Positions 24,298-31,045 are shown, counted from the stretch's first letter. The stretch is DNA of 64,000 nucleotides from JAIEPW01 sp964471915 (GCA_964471915.1 CAYYID010000004.1:1-64000), one strand, 5' to 3'. Numbers and translations: made by a program. Notes: a model not told the origin generated them from the sequence alone.

Positions 24298-24777
24298 ATG
24301 CATACGATCGTCTGGATCCACGAAGATTGCCTGCACCCCACAGGTCCCGCGTACATGAAGTACCCGGACGCCCCTTCGATGTTCGTCTTCGACACCGCGG
24401 GCCCGAAGGTTAGCCTGAAGCGCTACGTGTTCATCTACGAAAGCCTGCTGGAACTGCCCTGCGTCATCCGCAAGGGCGCCGCGGTGGAGGAGATCCTGGC
24501 CTTCGCCAAGCTGCACGGCGCCTCCCGCGTGGCGACGATCGCCACGCCCTCGCCCCGCCTGAAGCGGATCCAGAAGGAACTCGCGAAACACCTCGAAGTG
24601 GAAGTGCTGCACTTCGACCGCTTCATCGAGTACGACGGCGCTGTGCGCCTGGAGCGGTTCTCGCAATTCTGGAGGACCGTGGAGCCCTATGCTATGCTCG
24701 AAGAGCCCCGAGTAGAAGGGGACCAAGAAGTCACAATTCCGGGTTCGAATCCGAACGACGCGACGCGGGGGAGATAA
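24298..24777 (+). CDS. Photolyase N-terminal-like alpha/beta domain protein (partner of the FAD domain)
   Basis: 159 residues beginning MHTIVWIHEDCLHPTGPAY. The order of elements parallels the photolyase N-terminal Rossmann domain: VWIHEDCLHP (for VWFRRDLR-), SMFVFDTAG (PVFVFD), a LESL helix, IRKGAAVEEILAFAKLHGAS (the V-RRGDPAEVLP element), RLKRIQKELAKHLEVEVLHFD, and SQFWRTVEPY (for the TPFW element that ends the domain). The similarity is by motif order from memory and needs a profile search. It starts 2 nt after the FAD-domain gene; its last codons overlap a terminator. Confidence 0.65.
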   Translation: MHTIVWIHEDCLHPTGPAYMKYPDAPSMFVFDTAGPKVSLKRYVFIYESLLELPCVIRKGAAVEEILAFAKLHGASRVATIATPSPRLKRIQKELAKHLEVEVLHFDRFIEYDGAVRLERFSQFWRTVEPYAMLEEPRVEGDQEVTIPGSNPNDATRGR

Positions 24778-24796
24778 ACTCCCCCGCTAGCTTTTT
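24765..24796 (+). terminator. Rho-independent terminator of the split-photolyase operon
   Basis: GCGGGGGA (24765-24772) and TCCCCCGC (24780-24787) form a perfect 8-bp stem with loop GATAAAC, followed by TAGC and TTTTT (24792-24796). The loop contains the stop codon of the upstream gene. Confidence 0.85.
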
Positions 24797-24886
24797 CGGG
24801 CTCAGTGACGTCTGGAAGGGTGGCCCTGCCAGCCCCCGAATCGGCGCCTCGGCTAACCGGTTCCATGCCAGTAAAATCAAGGGGTC

Positions 24887-25099
24887 ATGCCTGACGCCGT
24901 CATCGTCGCCGATCCCGAGGTGTTGCACGGAACGCCGTGCTTCCGCGGAACGCGGGTCCCGTTCAAGAACCTGATCGACTACCTGGAAGGCGGCCACGCC
25001 CTCGGTGAGTTCCTGCTCCAGTTCCCTACGGTGTCCCGCGAGCAGGCCGTCCAGGCGCTGGAAGAGGCCAAGGACTCCCTGCTGGCAAAGATCCCATGA
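24887..25099 (+). CDS. DUF433 family antitoxin-like protein
   Basis: 70 residues, typical DUF433: VIVADPEVLHGTPCFRGTRVPFKNLIDYLEGGHALGEFL in overlapping conserved blocks (DPEV-HGTPCFRGTRVP, YLEGG-ALGEFL), then FPTVSREQAVQALEEAK. DUF433 proteins pair with DUF5615 PIN-like toxins, and the next frame starts inside its stop (ATGA at 25096). AAGGGG precedes the ATG by a few nt, and TAAAAT lies 9 nt upstream of the ATG. The antitoxin is intact while the toxin is truncated. Confidence 0.88.
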   Translation: MPDAVIVADPEVLHGTPCFRGTRVPFKNLIDYLEGGHALGEFLLQFPTVSREQAVQALEEAKDSLLAKIP

Positions 25100-25197
25100 G
25101 GGTCCTGGTGGACGAAGGCCTGCCCGTTAACTTGCGCCATCACTTGCCCGGACACGAGGTACATTACGACCCGTGCCATTCGTGGCCCGGGCTTCAG
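25096..25197 (+). pseudogene. Truncated DUF5615 PIN-like toxin
   Basis: The frame opens as a standard DUF5615 N-terminus, MRVLVDEGLPVNLRHHLPGH then EV and a W-x-GL element, including the first acidic PIN residue (Asp6). Similarity ends after about 34 residues, where the frame runs into the 3' end of the oppositely oriented deacetylase-like gene (stop at 25194); translation would end at 25272 with unrelated residues. Full DUF5615 proteins are about 110 residues, so roughly two thirds, including the other acidic residues, is missing. A deletion between two convergent genes is the simplest explanation. Confidence 0.75.
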
Positions 25198-25874
25198 TAC
25201 AGCGACGCCACGCCCATCTGCACCACGTCGTCGATCCGGACCGCCTCCCGCACGAAGAAGCCTTCGCCGTAAGCCGTCCCGATCCGCGCGCCCGCCACGC
25301 GCGCCGCTAACTCCCCGGCGTCCCCGCCGTACTCGGCCAGCGCCGCGGCTCGCCGCCCATACTGCCGCGCGATGTCCACCACGAACGACGTCTCCCCCTC
25401 GGCTGCGTGCAGCACCTTGAACACCCGGTGCACCGGCGTCTCCTCATCCAGGCGGGCGATGCCGCACAGAAAGCAGGCCTCGCGGCCCATCTCCGCGGTG
25501 CGCCGCGTGTCCGGATCCCCGGCGTCCATCGGCGGCAGAATCACCACGCGCGGCCGCAGGCGCCGCAGGTCGCTCACCAGCGTCATCCGGACGCTGATCG
25601 TCGAATCGAATCGCCCTTCGGGAAAGCGCCGGTTCCCGCGCCAGGCGAGCAGCAGGTGATCCGCCGCGCGCCCGGACGCTTCCAGCGCGCCCGCCGCCGA
25701 CAGATCCCGCGCGCCCAGATCCAGGATGCCCGTGCGGTAGCCCTGCTCTGCCATGCGCGCCAGCGTGCCGCCGCACATCCGTTCCGCGTCGCCCGCGTGC
25801 GCCGCGATTGCCAGCACGTCCAGCGGCCGGATCTCCACCGGCTCCAGGCTCAGGTTTGCATTCACTCTTGCCAT
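25194..25874 (-). CDS. BshB1-like PIG-L deacetylase homologue lacking the metal and catalytic residues
   Basis: 226 residues following the BshB1 (bacillithiol GlcNAc-malate deacetylase) pattern: PLDVLAIAAH, CGGTLARMAEQGYRTGILDL, LLLAWRGNRRFPEGRFDST, LRRLRPRVVILPP, ACFLCGIARLDE and VHRVFKVLHA. The family zinc/catalytic motif AHPDD is AHAGD here (residues 25-29): the first, catalytic Asp is Gly28, although His26 and Asp29 remain. The second motif, normally RHPDH, reads AGDPDTRR (residues 118-125), removing the histidine ligand. The protein is therefore predicted not to be a working deacetylase. The ATG at 25874 lies 13 nt inside the rhomboid gene. Its C-terminus abuts the DUF5615 remnant. Confidence 0.78.
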   Translation of the reverse strand: MARVNANLSLEPVEIRPLDVLAIAAHAGDAERMCGGTLARMAEQGYRTGILDLGARDLSAAGALEASGRAADHLLLAWRGNRRFPEGRFDSTISVRMTLVSDLRRLRPRVVILPPMDAGDPDTRRTAEMGREACFLCGIARLDEETPVHRVFKVLHAAEGETSFVVDIARQYGRRAAALAEYGGDAGELAARVAGARIGTAYGEGFFVREAVRIDDVVQMGVASLY

Positions 25875-26524
25875 GGGTCGAGATCGCTTCTCCTTAGGGG
25901 ACGATAGATCAGTTTCACCAGCAGCGCGCCCGCGGCGAAGCCGCCCACGTGCGCGAACCACGCCACGCCGCCGCGCGTCGCTTCCTCGGCGACGGAGCCG
26001 ATGCCGCCCGCCAGTTGCACCACCAGCCAGTAGATCAGCAGGTACCAGGCCGGCACTTCCGTGAAGCTAATGAAGATAAAGAACACCAGCGTGACGATCC
26101 GGGAGCGCGGGAACAGCATCAGATACGCGCCCATCACGCCCGAGATCGCGCCGCTCGCGCCGATCATCGGCACCGTCGAGTACGGATTCGCGGCGATCTG
26201 CCCCAGCGCGCCGGCCGCGCCGCACAGCAGGTAGAACAGCGCGAACCGCGCCGTGCCCAGCGCTTCCTCCACGTTGCGGCCGAACACCCACAGGAACCAC
26301 ATGTTCCCCAGGATGTGTCCCCAGCCGCCGTGCAGGAACATCGAAGTGACAATGTCCAGGTACTCCAGCCGGTCCGGCACGATCGCGTACCGCATCACGA
26401 ACGCGCTGGAGAGCCGCGCGGGCAGGCTCGCCTGGTAGAAGAACACCGCCAGGTTCATCGCGATCAGGACGATCACCGCCGCCGGCAGCTTCAGCACCGG
26501 GATCGTGGAACGGAGCGGGATCAT
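25862..26524 (-). CDS. Rhomboid family intramembrane serine protease
   Basis: 220-residue polytopic protein with about six transmembrane helices. The catalytic serine is Ser124 in IGASGAISGVMGAYL, the histidine is His192 in AHVGGFAAG, and SMFLHGGWGHILGNMWFLWVFG is the conserved HxxxN-type segment (His70, Asn74). A substrate cannot be predicted. The ATG at 26524 overlaps the PfkB stop (ATGA); the long upstream frame is an antisense-type artefact. Forms an operon pfkB-rhomboid-deacetylase-like with overlapping ends throughout. Confidence 0.93.
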   Translation of the reverse strand: MIPLRSTIPVLKLPAAVIVLIAMNLAVFFYQASLPARLSSAFVMRYAIVPDRLEYLDIVTSMFLHGGWGHILGNMWFLWVFGRNVEEALGTARFALFYLLCGAAGALGQIAANPYSTVPMIGASGAISGVMGAYLMLFPRSRIVTLVFFIFISFTEVPAWYLLIYWLVVQLAGGIGSVAEEATRGGVAWFAHVGGFAAGALLVKLIYRPLRRSDLDPWQE

Positions 26525-27468
26525 GCGCCGGCCGCGGCCTCGAACTCGCGCTGGCTCCGCCGCTCCCCGCGCGCCATCAGCGCCCGCGCCTCGTCCACGC
26601 TGGCGATCCGTCCCCGCGCGCCCAGCGCCGTGCAGTTCAACGCCGCCATGGCGTTCGAGAACTCCAGCGCTTCGCTCAGCGGCAGGCCCGCCAGCATCGC
26701 GTAGCCGAAGGCGCCGTGGAACGTATCGCCCGCGCCCGTCGTATCCACGCAGTTCACGACGAAGGCCGGCGAATAATGGAACTTGCCCGCCTCGCGCGCC
26801 AGCGCGCCATGCGCCCCCAGCGTCATCGCGGCCACGCGCATCCCGTACTCTTCCTGGATCATCGCCAGCGCCCGCAGCGGATCCCGCTCGCTGGTCCACT
26901 GCCCCGGGAATTCGCTCGACGCGATCAGGTAGTCCACGTTCGGCAGCACTTTCTCGAAGCCGTGGTAAATCGTATCCACGTCCACCATCACCGGGATCCC
27001 GTTGCGCCGCGCGATCTCGGCCGCCCGCGCCACCGCCGGCGTGTCGTGCCCGTCGATGTGCAGCAGCCGCGCGCTCGCGATCTTTTCTTCGGTGAGAAAC
27101 GCCGGATCCAGCCGCAGCCCGTCCGGGCGCCGCCACAACACCGTGCGCTCACCGGTCGACTTGTCGACCAGGATGTAGGCCGTCTGGTTCGCGCACCCCG
27201 CGCGCACCTGCACGTCCTCCACGTTCACGCCGCATTCTTCCAGGCTGGCCAGTTGGATCCGCCCGCGCTCGTCGTCGCCCACGGTGCCGATGTACTTCGC
27301 CCGCAGGCCCAGCCGCGCGCATGTCACCACCGCGCTCGCCACCTGCCCGCCCGGGCTCAGGATCTCTTCGGTGAAGGGAACTTTGCCCGCGTACGCGGGA
27401 AACCGCTCCAGCAAAACCAGGGTATCGGTGGCGTTCAATCCGACGCCCACCATGTCGAAACGAGGCAT
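26521..27468 (-). CDS. PfkB/ribokinase family sugar kinase
   Basis: 315-residue cytosolic carbohydrate or nucleoside kinase. N-terminal GVGLNATDTLVLLERFPAYAGK and SPGGQVASAVVTCARLGL give the substrate-side PfkB signature; the C-terminal signature DTTGAGDTFHGAFGYAML supplies the catalytic Asp and the anion hole. Substrate unknown; the combination GGQVASAVV-CARLG is common in acidobacterial paralogues. First gene of a tightly overlapping operon. The start is 30 bp from a divergent gene, with TATCCT 8 nt upstream, suggesting a leaderless transcript. Confidence 0.88.
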   Translation of the reverse strand: MPRFDMVGVGLNATDTLVLLERFPAYAGKVPFTEEILSPGGQVASAVVTCARLGLRAKYIGTVGDDERGRIQLASLEECGVNVEDVQVRAGCANQTAYILVDKSTGERTVLWRRPDGLRLDPAFLTEEKIASARLLHIDGHDTPAVARAAEIARRNGIPVMVDVDTIYHGFEKVLPNVDYLIASSEFPGQWTSERDPLRALAMIQEEYGMRVAAMTLGAHGALAREAGKFHYSPAFVVNCVDTTGAGDTFHGAFGYAMLAGLPLSEALEFSNAMAALNCTALGARGRIASVDEARALMARGERRSQREFEAAAGA

Positions 27469-27498
27469 GCTTACTCAGGATAGAGGTATTCTCGGGAC

Positions 27499-27924
27499 AT
27501 GCGCGAGCTTGCTGTCTTCTTCGCCGCGGCGGTCCTCGCCACCGCGGCTTGCCCGGTGTTGCCCCTGGCGGACGCCATAACCGCCGCCGGGGAACCCGTC
27601 ACCGAGCGCCTCGCCTCCCGCCAGAACCGCTCCACGCGGTGCCTGTTCAGCGGCGAGACCCGCACCCTCTCGCTCACCATCACCGACCACGAGTCCAACG
27701 CCGCCGCCTACGGACTCTGGGAGCGCGCCCAGCGCGACGCCCGCGCCGAGGACGAGAAGTTCGGCGACGGCGCGTTCTCGTCCGTCGATCCCGCCGCCGG
27801 CAAGATCCTGCTCACCGCCGTCAAGGGCAAGCGCATCTTCGAGCTCTGGCTGAAGGGACCCGCCGACGAAGCCGCCCTCGGCCGTCTCCGCGTGGTCATG
27901 AAGAAGTGGATCGGGAAGCCGTAG
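27499..27924 (+). CDS. Exported hypothetical protein
   Basis: 141 residues with a Sec signal (ELAVFFAAAVLATAACPVLPLA) and a mature region containing RSTRCLFSGETRTLSLTITDH, a Cys, and YGLWERAQRDARAEDEKFGDG, ending in a basic helix (LRVVMKKWIGKP). No known family recognised. The alternation of strands in TLSLTIT, SSVDPAAGKILLTAV and KRIFELWLKG suggests a small beta-rich periplasmic domain. TATTCT (27487-27492) ends 6 nt before the ATG and there is no Shine-Dalgarno, so the mRNA is probably leaderless. Confidence 0.62.
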   Translation: MRELAVFFAAAVLATAACPVLPLADAITAAGEPVTERLASRQNRSTRCLFSGETRTLSLTITDHESNAAAYGLWERAQRDARAEDEKFGDGAFSSVDPAAGKILLTAVKGKRIFELWLKGPADEAALGRLRVVMKKWIGKP

Positions 27925-27935
27925 CCGCCGGCCGT

Positions 27936-28463
27936 TCAAGAACACCGCTTGCACTGGCAGTCCAGGCACCCGTGCACCGCGCACGCCCCGCAGGACTCCG
28001 TGATCTGCTTGCGCAGCGCCGCCCGGGCCCGGTGGACTCGCACCGCGGCGTTCCCCTCCGTGATGCCGGCCTGCCGCGCCAGCTCGGCCAGCGGACGCTC
28101 CTCGAGGTCCACCAGCCGCAGTGCGTCCCGATACTCCGGCTTCAGGGCATCAATCGCCCCGCCCAGGCAGCCGCAAACCTCCTCGCGCACCGGCTCCGGC
28201 ATCGGTTCCGCGGCCAGTTCCTCCAGCGCGCGCCGTGACGCTCCGTCGCGGCGGTAGTGATCCACGATCGCGTTGCGCAGCACGCGGTAGAACCACTGCA
28301 CCGCTGACTCTTCGTCCGCCACGCCGCCGCCGTGCTCCAGGCCCTTCACAAACGCCGCTTGCAGGATGTCCTCGGCGGCTTCGGGCGTGGAGACCCGTTT
28401 CCGCACGAAGCCCAGGAACTGGGCGCGGTTCGCGAGCAGGCGGTCGAGCACGGCGGCGGACAT
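27936..28463 (-). CDS. ECF-type RNA polymerase sigma factor with Cys-rich metal-sensing-like tail
   Basis: 175 residues. Region sigma2 covers about residues 1-75 (RKRVSTPEAAEDILQAAFVKG, QWFYRVLRNAIVDHYRR) and sigma4 about 95-152 (LKPEYRDALRLVDLEERPLA, GITEGNAAVRVHRARAALRK). The protein carries C97-x-C99 in the linker and a C-terminal cluster Cys158, 161, 166, 169, 171, 174 (CGACAVHGCLDCQCKRC). The layout recalls CorE-type ECF factors, in which a C-terminal Cys domain senses metal; that parallel is inference. No anti-sigma gene follows. The ATG at 28463 has AAGGAGA 9 nt upstream. It lies 14 nt after the metallothionein-like gene, in one operon. Confidence 0.87.
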   Translation of the reverse strand: MSAAVLDRLLANRAQFLGFVRKRVSTPEAAEDILQAAFVKGLEHGGGVADEESAVQWFYRVLRNAIVDHYRRDGASRRALEELAAEPMPEPVREEVCGCLGGAIDALKPEYRDALRLVDLEERPLAELARQAGITEGNAAVRVHRARAALRKQITESCGACAVHGCLDCQCKRCS

Positions 28464-28477
28464 GACGGATCGTCTCC

Positions 28478-28573
28478 TTACTTGCAGGTGCAGCCGGAAA
28501 CGCACGGGCAGGCCGGTCCGCACTGGCACCCCGCGCAGTCGCAAACCGGAGCCGTGAACTGAGTCTTGGTCAT
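28478..28573 (-). CDS. 31-residue metallothionein-like Cys-rich peptide
   Basis: Short ORF with AGGAG about 9 nt before its ATG. Eight of 31 residues are Cys, at 11, 13, 16, 18, 22, 24, 28 and 30, giving four C-x-C motifs (CDC, CQC, CPC, CTC) with no aromatic residue after Phe6 and a Lys C-terminus. This is the composition of a metal-thiolate protein, sufficient for one small Zn/Cd/Cu(I) cluster. The stop is 14 nt before the sigma factor start. I do not recognise a named family; it is shorter than SmtA/BmtA-type metallothioneins (about 55 residues). The combination of ribosome-binding site, position and Cys spacing argues that it is real. Confidence 0.75.
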   Translation of the reverse strand: MTKTQFTAPVCDCAGCQCGPACPCVSGCTCK

Positions 28574-28619
28574 TTGTCGTTCTCCTTTCACCCCTGCTAA
28601 CGCACCAGGCCCAGGAACC

Positions 28620-29594
28620 TTACACCCCGAACGGGACGAATTCTGCGAGCGCCTTCCGGACCTCGGCCAGCCGCGCCTCCACCGGACCCCGCAGCCAGCG
28701 GAACGGCAGCCGCCGCAGCTTCAGGTCCGCCACGATCATCTTCTGGAAGATCCGGCGGAACACCGCGCCGGAACGGTCGAAGTGATTCTCGTACGGGATG
28801 TCGTCGGCGCAGAGGAACACCCGGTCGTAGCGCGACGCCGCGCGCAGCGCCAGTTCCTCCAGCCGCGGCGTCGCGGCGCCGTGGTAGTAGCGCGAGAACA
28901 TGTACGTCGTGATCGCGTTCGTGTCGCAGAACAGGTACCGGTTGGCCTGGGCGGCCAGCGCGTTCTCCCGCTCCAGGTGGATCTCGCCGATCTCTTCCAG
29001 TTGCGCGAGCGTCAGCCGCCGGTCCACCTGATGCTGCGTCCAATACTCGCGCCCGAACTCAGGCATCCATACCGTGCCATATTCCTCCGCCAGCCGCGCA
29101 GCGAGCGTCGACTTGCCGGTGGAGGGCGCGCCCAGGAAGACGATCTTCGCGATCAGGTCGCGGTACACCACCGGGTCCAGGAACTCGCGGTAACGGTAGG
29201 GATCCTGGCGGATCAGGGTCCCGGAGACCGGCACGGATTTCGCGATGCGGCGATCGGCCGCGCCCAACGCCCGGCTCATGTGCGCGCCATAGAACTCTCC
29301 ACTATAGAAGTGCGTGATCCCCGAGGCGTGCCGCCGGACATAGTCTTCGTGCAGACGCTCGATCTCCGGCGTCGTCCCGTTCTCGAGCGGCCCGTCCCAC
29401 GCCTCGATCACCCGGACCTGCGGATAGAGCGCGCGGATCCAGTTGGCCCGCAAGGTCAAGGGCACCGGCGTGACCTCGGGCGCGTCGTACACCATCGCCA
29501 CCAGCTCGTCCACCTCGCCCAGCGCCGTCTCGAACAACGCCTGGTGGCCGCGGTGAAACGGCGCGAACTTGCCGAGCGTAAGTCCGCGCGTCAC
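28620..29594 (-). CDS. nadR: NadR-like NMN adenylyltransferase / nicotinamide-riboside kinase
   Basis: 324-residue bifunctional NAD-salvage enzyme. The N-terminal nucleotidyltransferase domain has GKFAPFHRGHQALFETAL (H-x-G-H as HRGH, residues 14-17), and SVPVSGTLIRQDPYRY supplies the ISGT-type motif. The C-terminal kinase domain has a P-loop GAPSTGKST (155-163) and downstream FCDTNAITTYMFSRYYHG, VFLCADDIPYENHFDRSG and FRWLRG. No HTH repressor domain is present, unlike the E. coli protein. The GTG start at 29594 overlaps the vapC stop (GTGA). Glutamine-dependent NAD synthase is encoded at 49-51 kb. Confidence 0.9.
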   Translation of the reverse strand: MTRGLTLGKFAPFHRGHQALFETALGEVDELVAMVYDAPEVTPVPLTLRANWIRALYPQVRVIEAWDGPLENGTTPEIERLHEDYVRRHASGITHFYSGEFYGAHMSRALGAADRRIAKSVPVSGTLIRQDPYRYREFLDPVVYRDLIAKIVFLGAPSTGKSTLAARLAEEYGTVWMPEFGREYWTQHQVDRRLTLAQLEEIGEIHLERENALAAQANRYLFCDTNAITTYMFSRYYHGAATPRLEELALRAASRYDRVFLCADDIPYENHFDRSGAVFRRIFQKMIVADLKLRRLPFRWLRGPVEARLAEVRKALAEFVPFGV

Positions 29595-30016
29595 AGGAGC
29601 AACTCCACCAACCCGCTGTCCTCGCCCGCCAGTTCCACGAGCCCTCGATCGAGCGTCGCCACCACGCCGCCCTTCGCGCGGGCCAGTCCGAGCAGGTAGG
29701 CGTCGGTAAGCTGCCGGTGTCCCTTCACGACAAATCCCTCGACGGCAGCACGGACCACGAGGTCGTCCGGCCAGAATTGGTGCGACTGCAAACTGGTCAC
29801 CTGGTCCAAAATGGAAACCGCGGTCGACAGATCCATCGGGCTTTCGTGGAAACTCGGATTCACCGAGATGCGAACGAATCCCGTCTGCGTCGTCGGGCAC
29901 GTTCGGAAGCCGCGGTGCCCATTGCGCTCGAACCAGCGTCTGGCTTTCTCGTGATGAACCAGGTTCGGCCAGACCAGCGATAGCAAGACGTTAACGTCCA
30001 GCAGGAAAGGCCTCAC
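29591..30016 (-). CDS. vapC: VapC-type PIN-domain toxin
   Basis: 141-residue PIN-domain endoribonuclease. First acidic residue Asp7 in FLLDVNVLLSL, the polar TTQTGFVRIS centre (family T-x-GF-R-x), then the second acidic cluster in RQLTDAYLLGLARAKGG and ATLDRGL, so all catalytic positions are intact, in contrast to the two decayed PIN-like genes upstream in the window. A GTG start overlaps the vapB stop (GTGA). Confidence 0.9.
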   Translation of the reverse strand: MRPFLLDVNVLLSLVWPNLVHHEKARRWFERNGHRGFRTCPTTQTGFVRISVNPSFHESPMDLSTAVSILDQVTSLQSHQFWPDDLVVRAAVEGFVVKGHRQLTDAYLLGLARAKGGVVATLDRGLVELAGEDSGLVELLL

Positions 30017-30237
30017 AGTTCATCTTCCAACTCGAGCAGCCGTTCGAGCGAGATCTTCGGCGCATCCGGAGGCAGGACGACTCGCGGGAACACCCCGCTG
30101 GTGTCGATCTGGTGCGTTCGTCGCAAACCCCGGCGCGCCAGCTCCCCGACCGCTTCGCCCAGCGGGATCCGGAGACTCGCCGCCATGGCGCGCGCCTCTT
30201 CGTAAATGTCGTCCGGCAAGTTGATCGTGGTGCGCAT
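30013..30237 (-). CDS. vapB: VapB-type antitoxin
   Basis: 74 residues: an N-terminal ribbon-helix-helix domain MRTTINLPDDIYEEARAMAA, then a linker and a toxin-binding tail rich in Pro/Leu/Glu (VVLPPDAPKISLERLLELED). Two ATGs are adjacent (30240 and 30237); the second fits MRTTINLPDD family starts. A large inverted repeat covers the start codon, consistent with autoregulation by the VapBC complex. Confidence 0.88.
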   Translation of the reverse strand: MRTTINLPDDIYEEARAMAASLRIPLGEAVGELARRGLRRTHQIDTSGVFPRVVLPPDAPKISLERLLELEDEL

Positions 30238-30264
30238 CATGATGAGTATCGCATCATGATGCGC
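30232..30264. promoter_or_regulatory. vapBC operator-like inverted repeat over the start codon
   Basis: GCGCATCATGATG (30232-30244) and CATCATGATGCGC (30252-30264) are perfect 13-bp inverted arms with a 7-nt spacer. Each arm also contains its own palindrome CATCATGATG. The left arm includes both candidate vapB ATGs, so binding would block transcription and, as RNA, could hide the start. Confidence 0.75.
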
Positions 30265-30288
30265 TTCGCCGCCACTTGACGCCTGCCC

Positions 30289-30294
30289 TACAAT
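30289..30294 (+). promoter_or_regulatory. Candidate -10 (TACAAT) of the AraC-type gene
   Basis: TACAAT ends 11 nt before the GTG start, predicting a very short leader of about 5 nt. No appropriately spaced -35 hexamer: a TTGACG at 30276 is only 7 nt upstream. It lies 25 bp right of the vapB operator. Confidence 0.35.
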
Positions 30295-30305
30295 GAGTTC
30301 CAGGC

Positions 30306-31028
30306 GTGACCCGCTACCGCCAGCTCGACCCCTCCCCCGCCTTCGCCGGGCACATCGCCCACTACTGGATCCTCGAAGGCGACGTTGCACCCCAAACCTT
30401 CTTTCCCGACGGCTCCATGGAGTTCATCTTCCACTACGGCGAGCCCTTCCAGCGCGCCGGAGCCCCGCAGCCACAATCCCTGCTCGTCGGCCAGTTCCGG
30501 ACCCCCACCACGGTCTCCCCTACCGGCCGCGCCGGCATCTTCGGCATCAAGTTCCATCCCGGCGGCGCCTATCCGTTCCTCCGCCAGCCGCAGCAGGAAC
30601 TGGCCGAATCGATCTTCGACTTCGCGGACCTGCCGCTCGGGCGGCGGCTGGCCGAGCAACTCGGCAACGCCCGCACCGATGCAGACCGGGCGGCGTTGGT
30701 GGAGAGGGCGCTGCCCGCGCCCGCGCCCCACCCCAGCGACCGGATGGTAGCGGCGCTGGTGCGGTCCCGCGGCGGGCTCGCGGTGGACGACCTTGCCCAC
30801 TACGCCGGCGTCAGCCCCCGCACCCTCGAACGGATCTTCGCCGAACGCGTCGGCCTCTCGCCCAAGACCCTCTCCCGCATCCTCCGCTTCCAGCGGGCGC
30901 TGACCGCCGATCCGCGTCGCGGCTGGGCCGCCATCGCCGCTACATGCGGCTACTACGACCAGGCGCACCTGATTCGTGACTTCCGCGAGTTCACCGGAGC
31001 GCCGCCATCCCAGCTTGCCCGGAAGTGA
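30306..31028 (+). CDS. AraC family transcriptional regulator
   Basis: 240 residues with a non-cupin N-terminal sensor of the DUF6597 kind (HIAHYWILEGDVAPQTFFPDG, FIFHYGEPFQ, FGIKFHPGGAYPFL) and a C-terminal double HTH (GGLAVDDLAHYAGVSPRTLERIFAERVGLSPKTLSRILRF, seen in pieces, then GYYDQAHLIRDFREFTGAPPSQL). The start is GTG. The target is unknown; neighbours are divergent vapBC and the downstream DUF3500 gene 17 bp away, which may be co-transcribed. Confidence 0.88.
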   Translation: MTRYRQLDPSPAFAGHIAHYWILEGDVAPQTFFPDGSMEFIFHYGEPFQRAGAPQPQSLLVGQFRTPTTVSPTGRAGIFGIKFHPGGAYPFLRQPQQELAESIFDFADLPLGRRLAEQLGNARTDADRAALVERALPAPAPHPSDRMVAALVRSRGGLAVDDLAHYAGVSPRTLERIFAERVGLSPKTLSRILRFQRALTADPRRGWAAIAATCGYYDQAHLIRDFREFTGAPPSQLARK

Positions 31029-31045
31029 TATCCTCGACCCGTCCC

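Noticed and set aside
24690..24770. GGGTTCGAATCC resembles a tRNA T-arm, suggesting a tRNA or tmRNA end
   Set aside because: The flanking 5-bp T-stem does not pair, no acceptor, D or anticodon arms can be built, and the sequence lies within a reading frame followed by a terminator.
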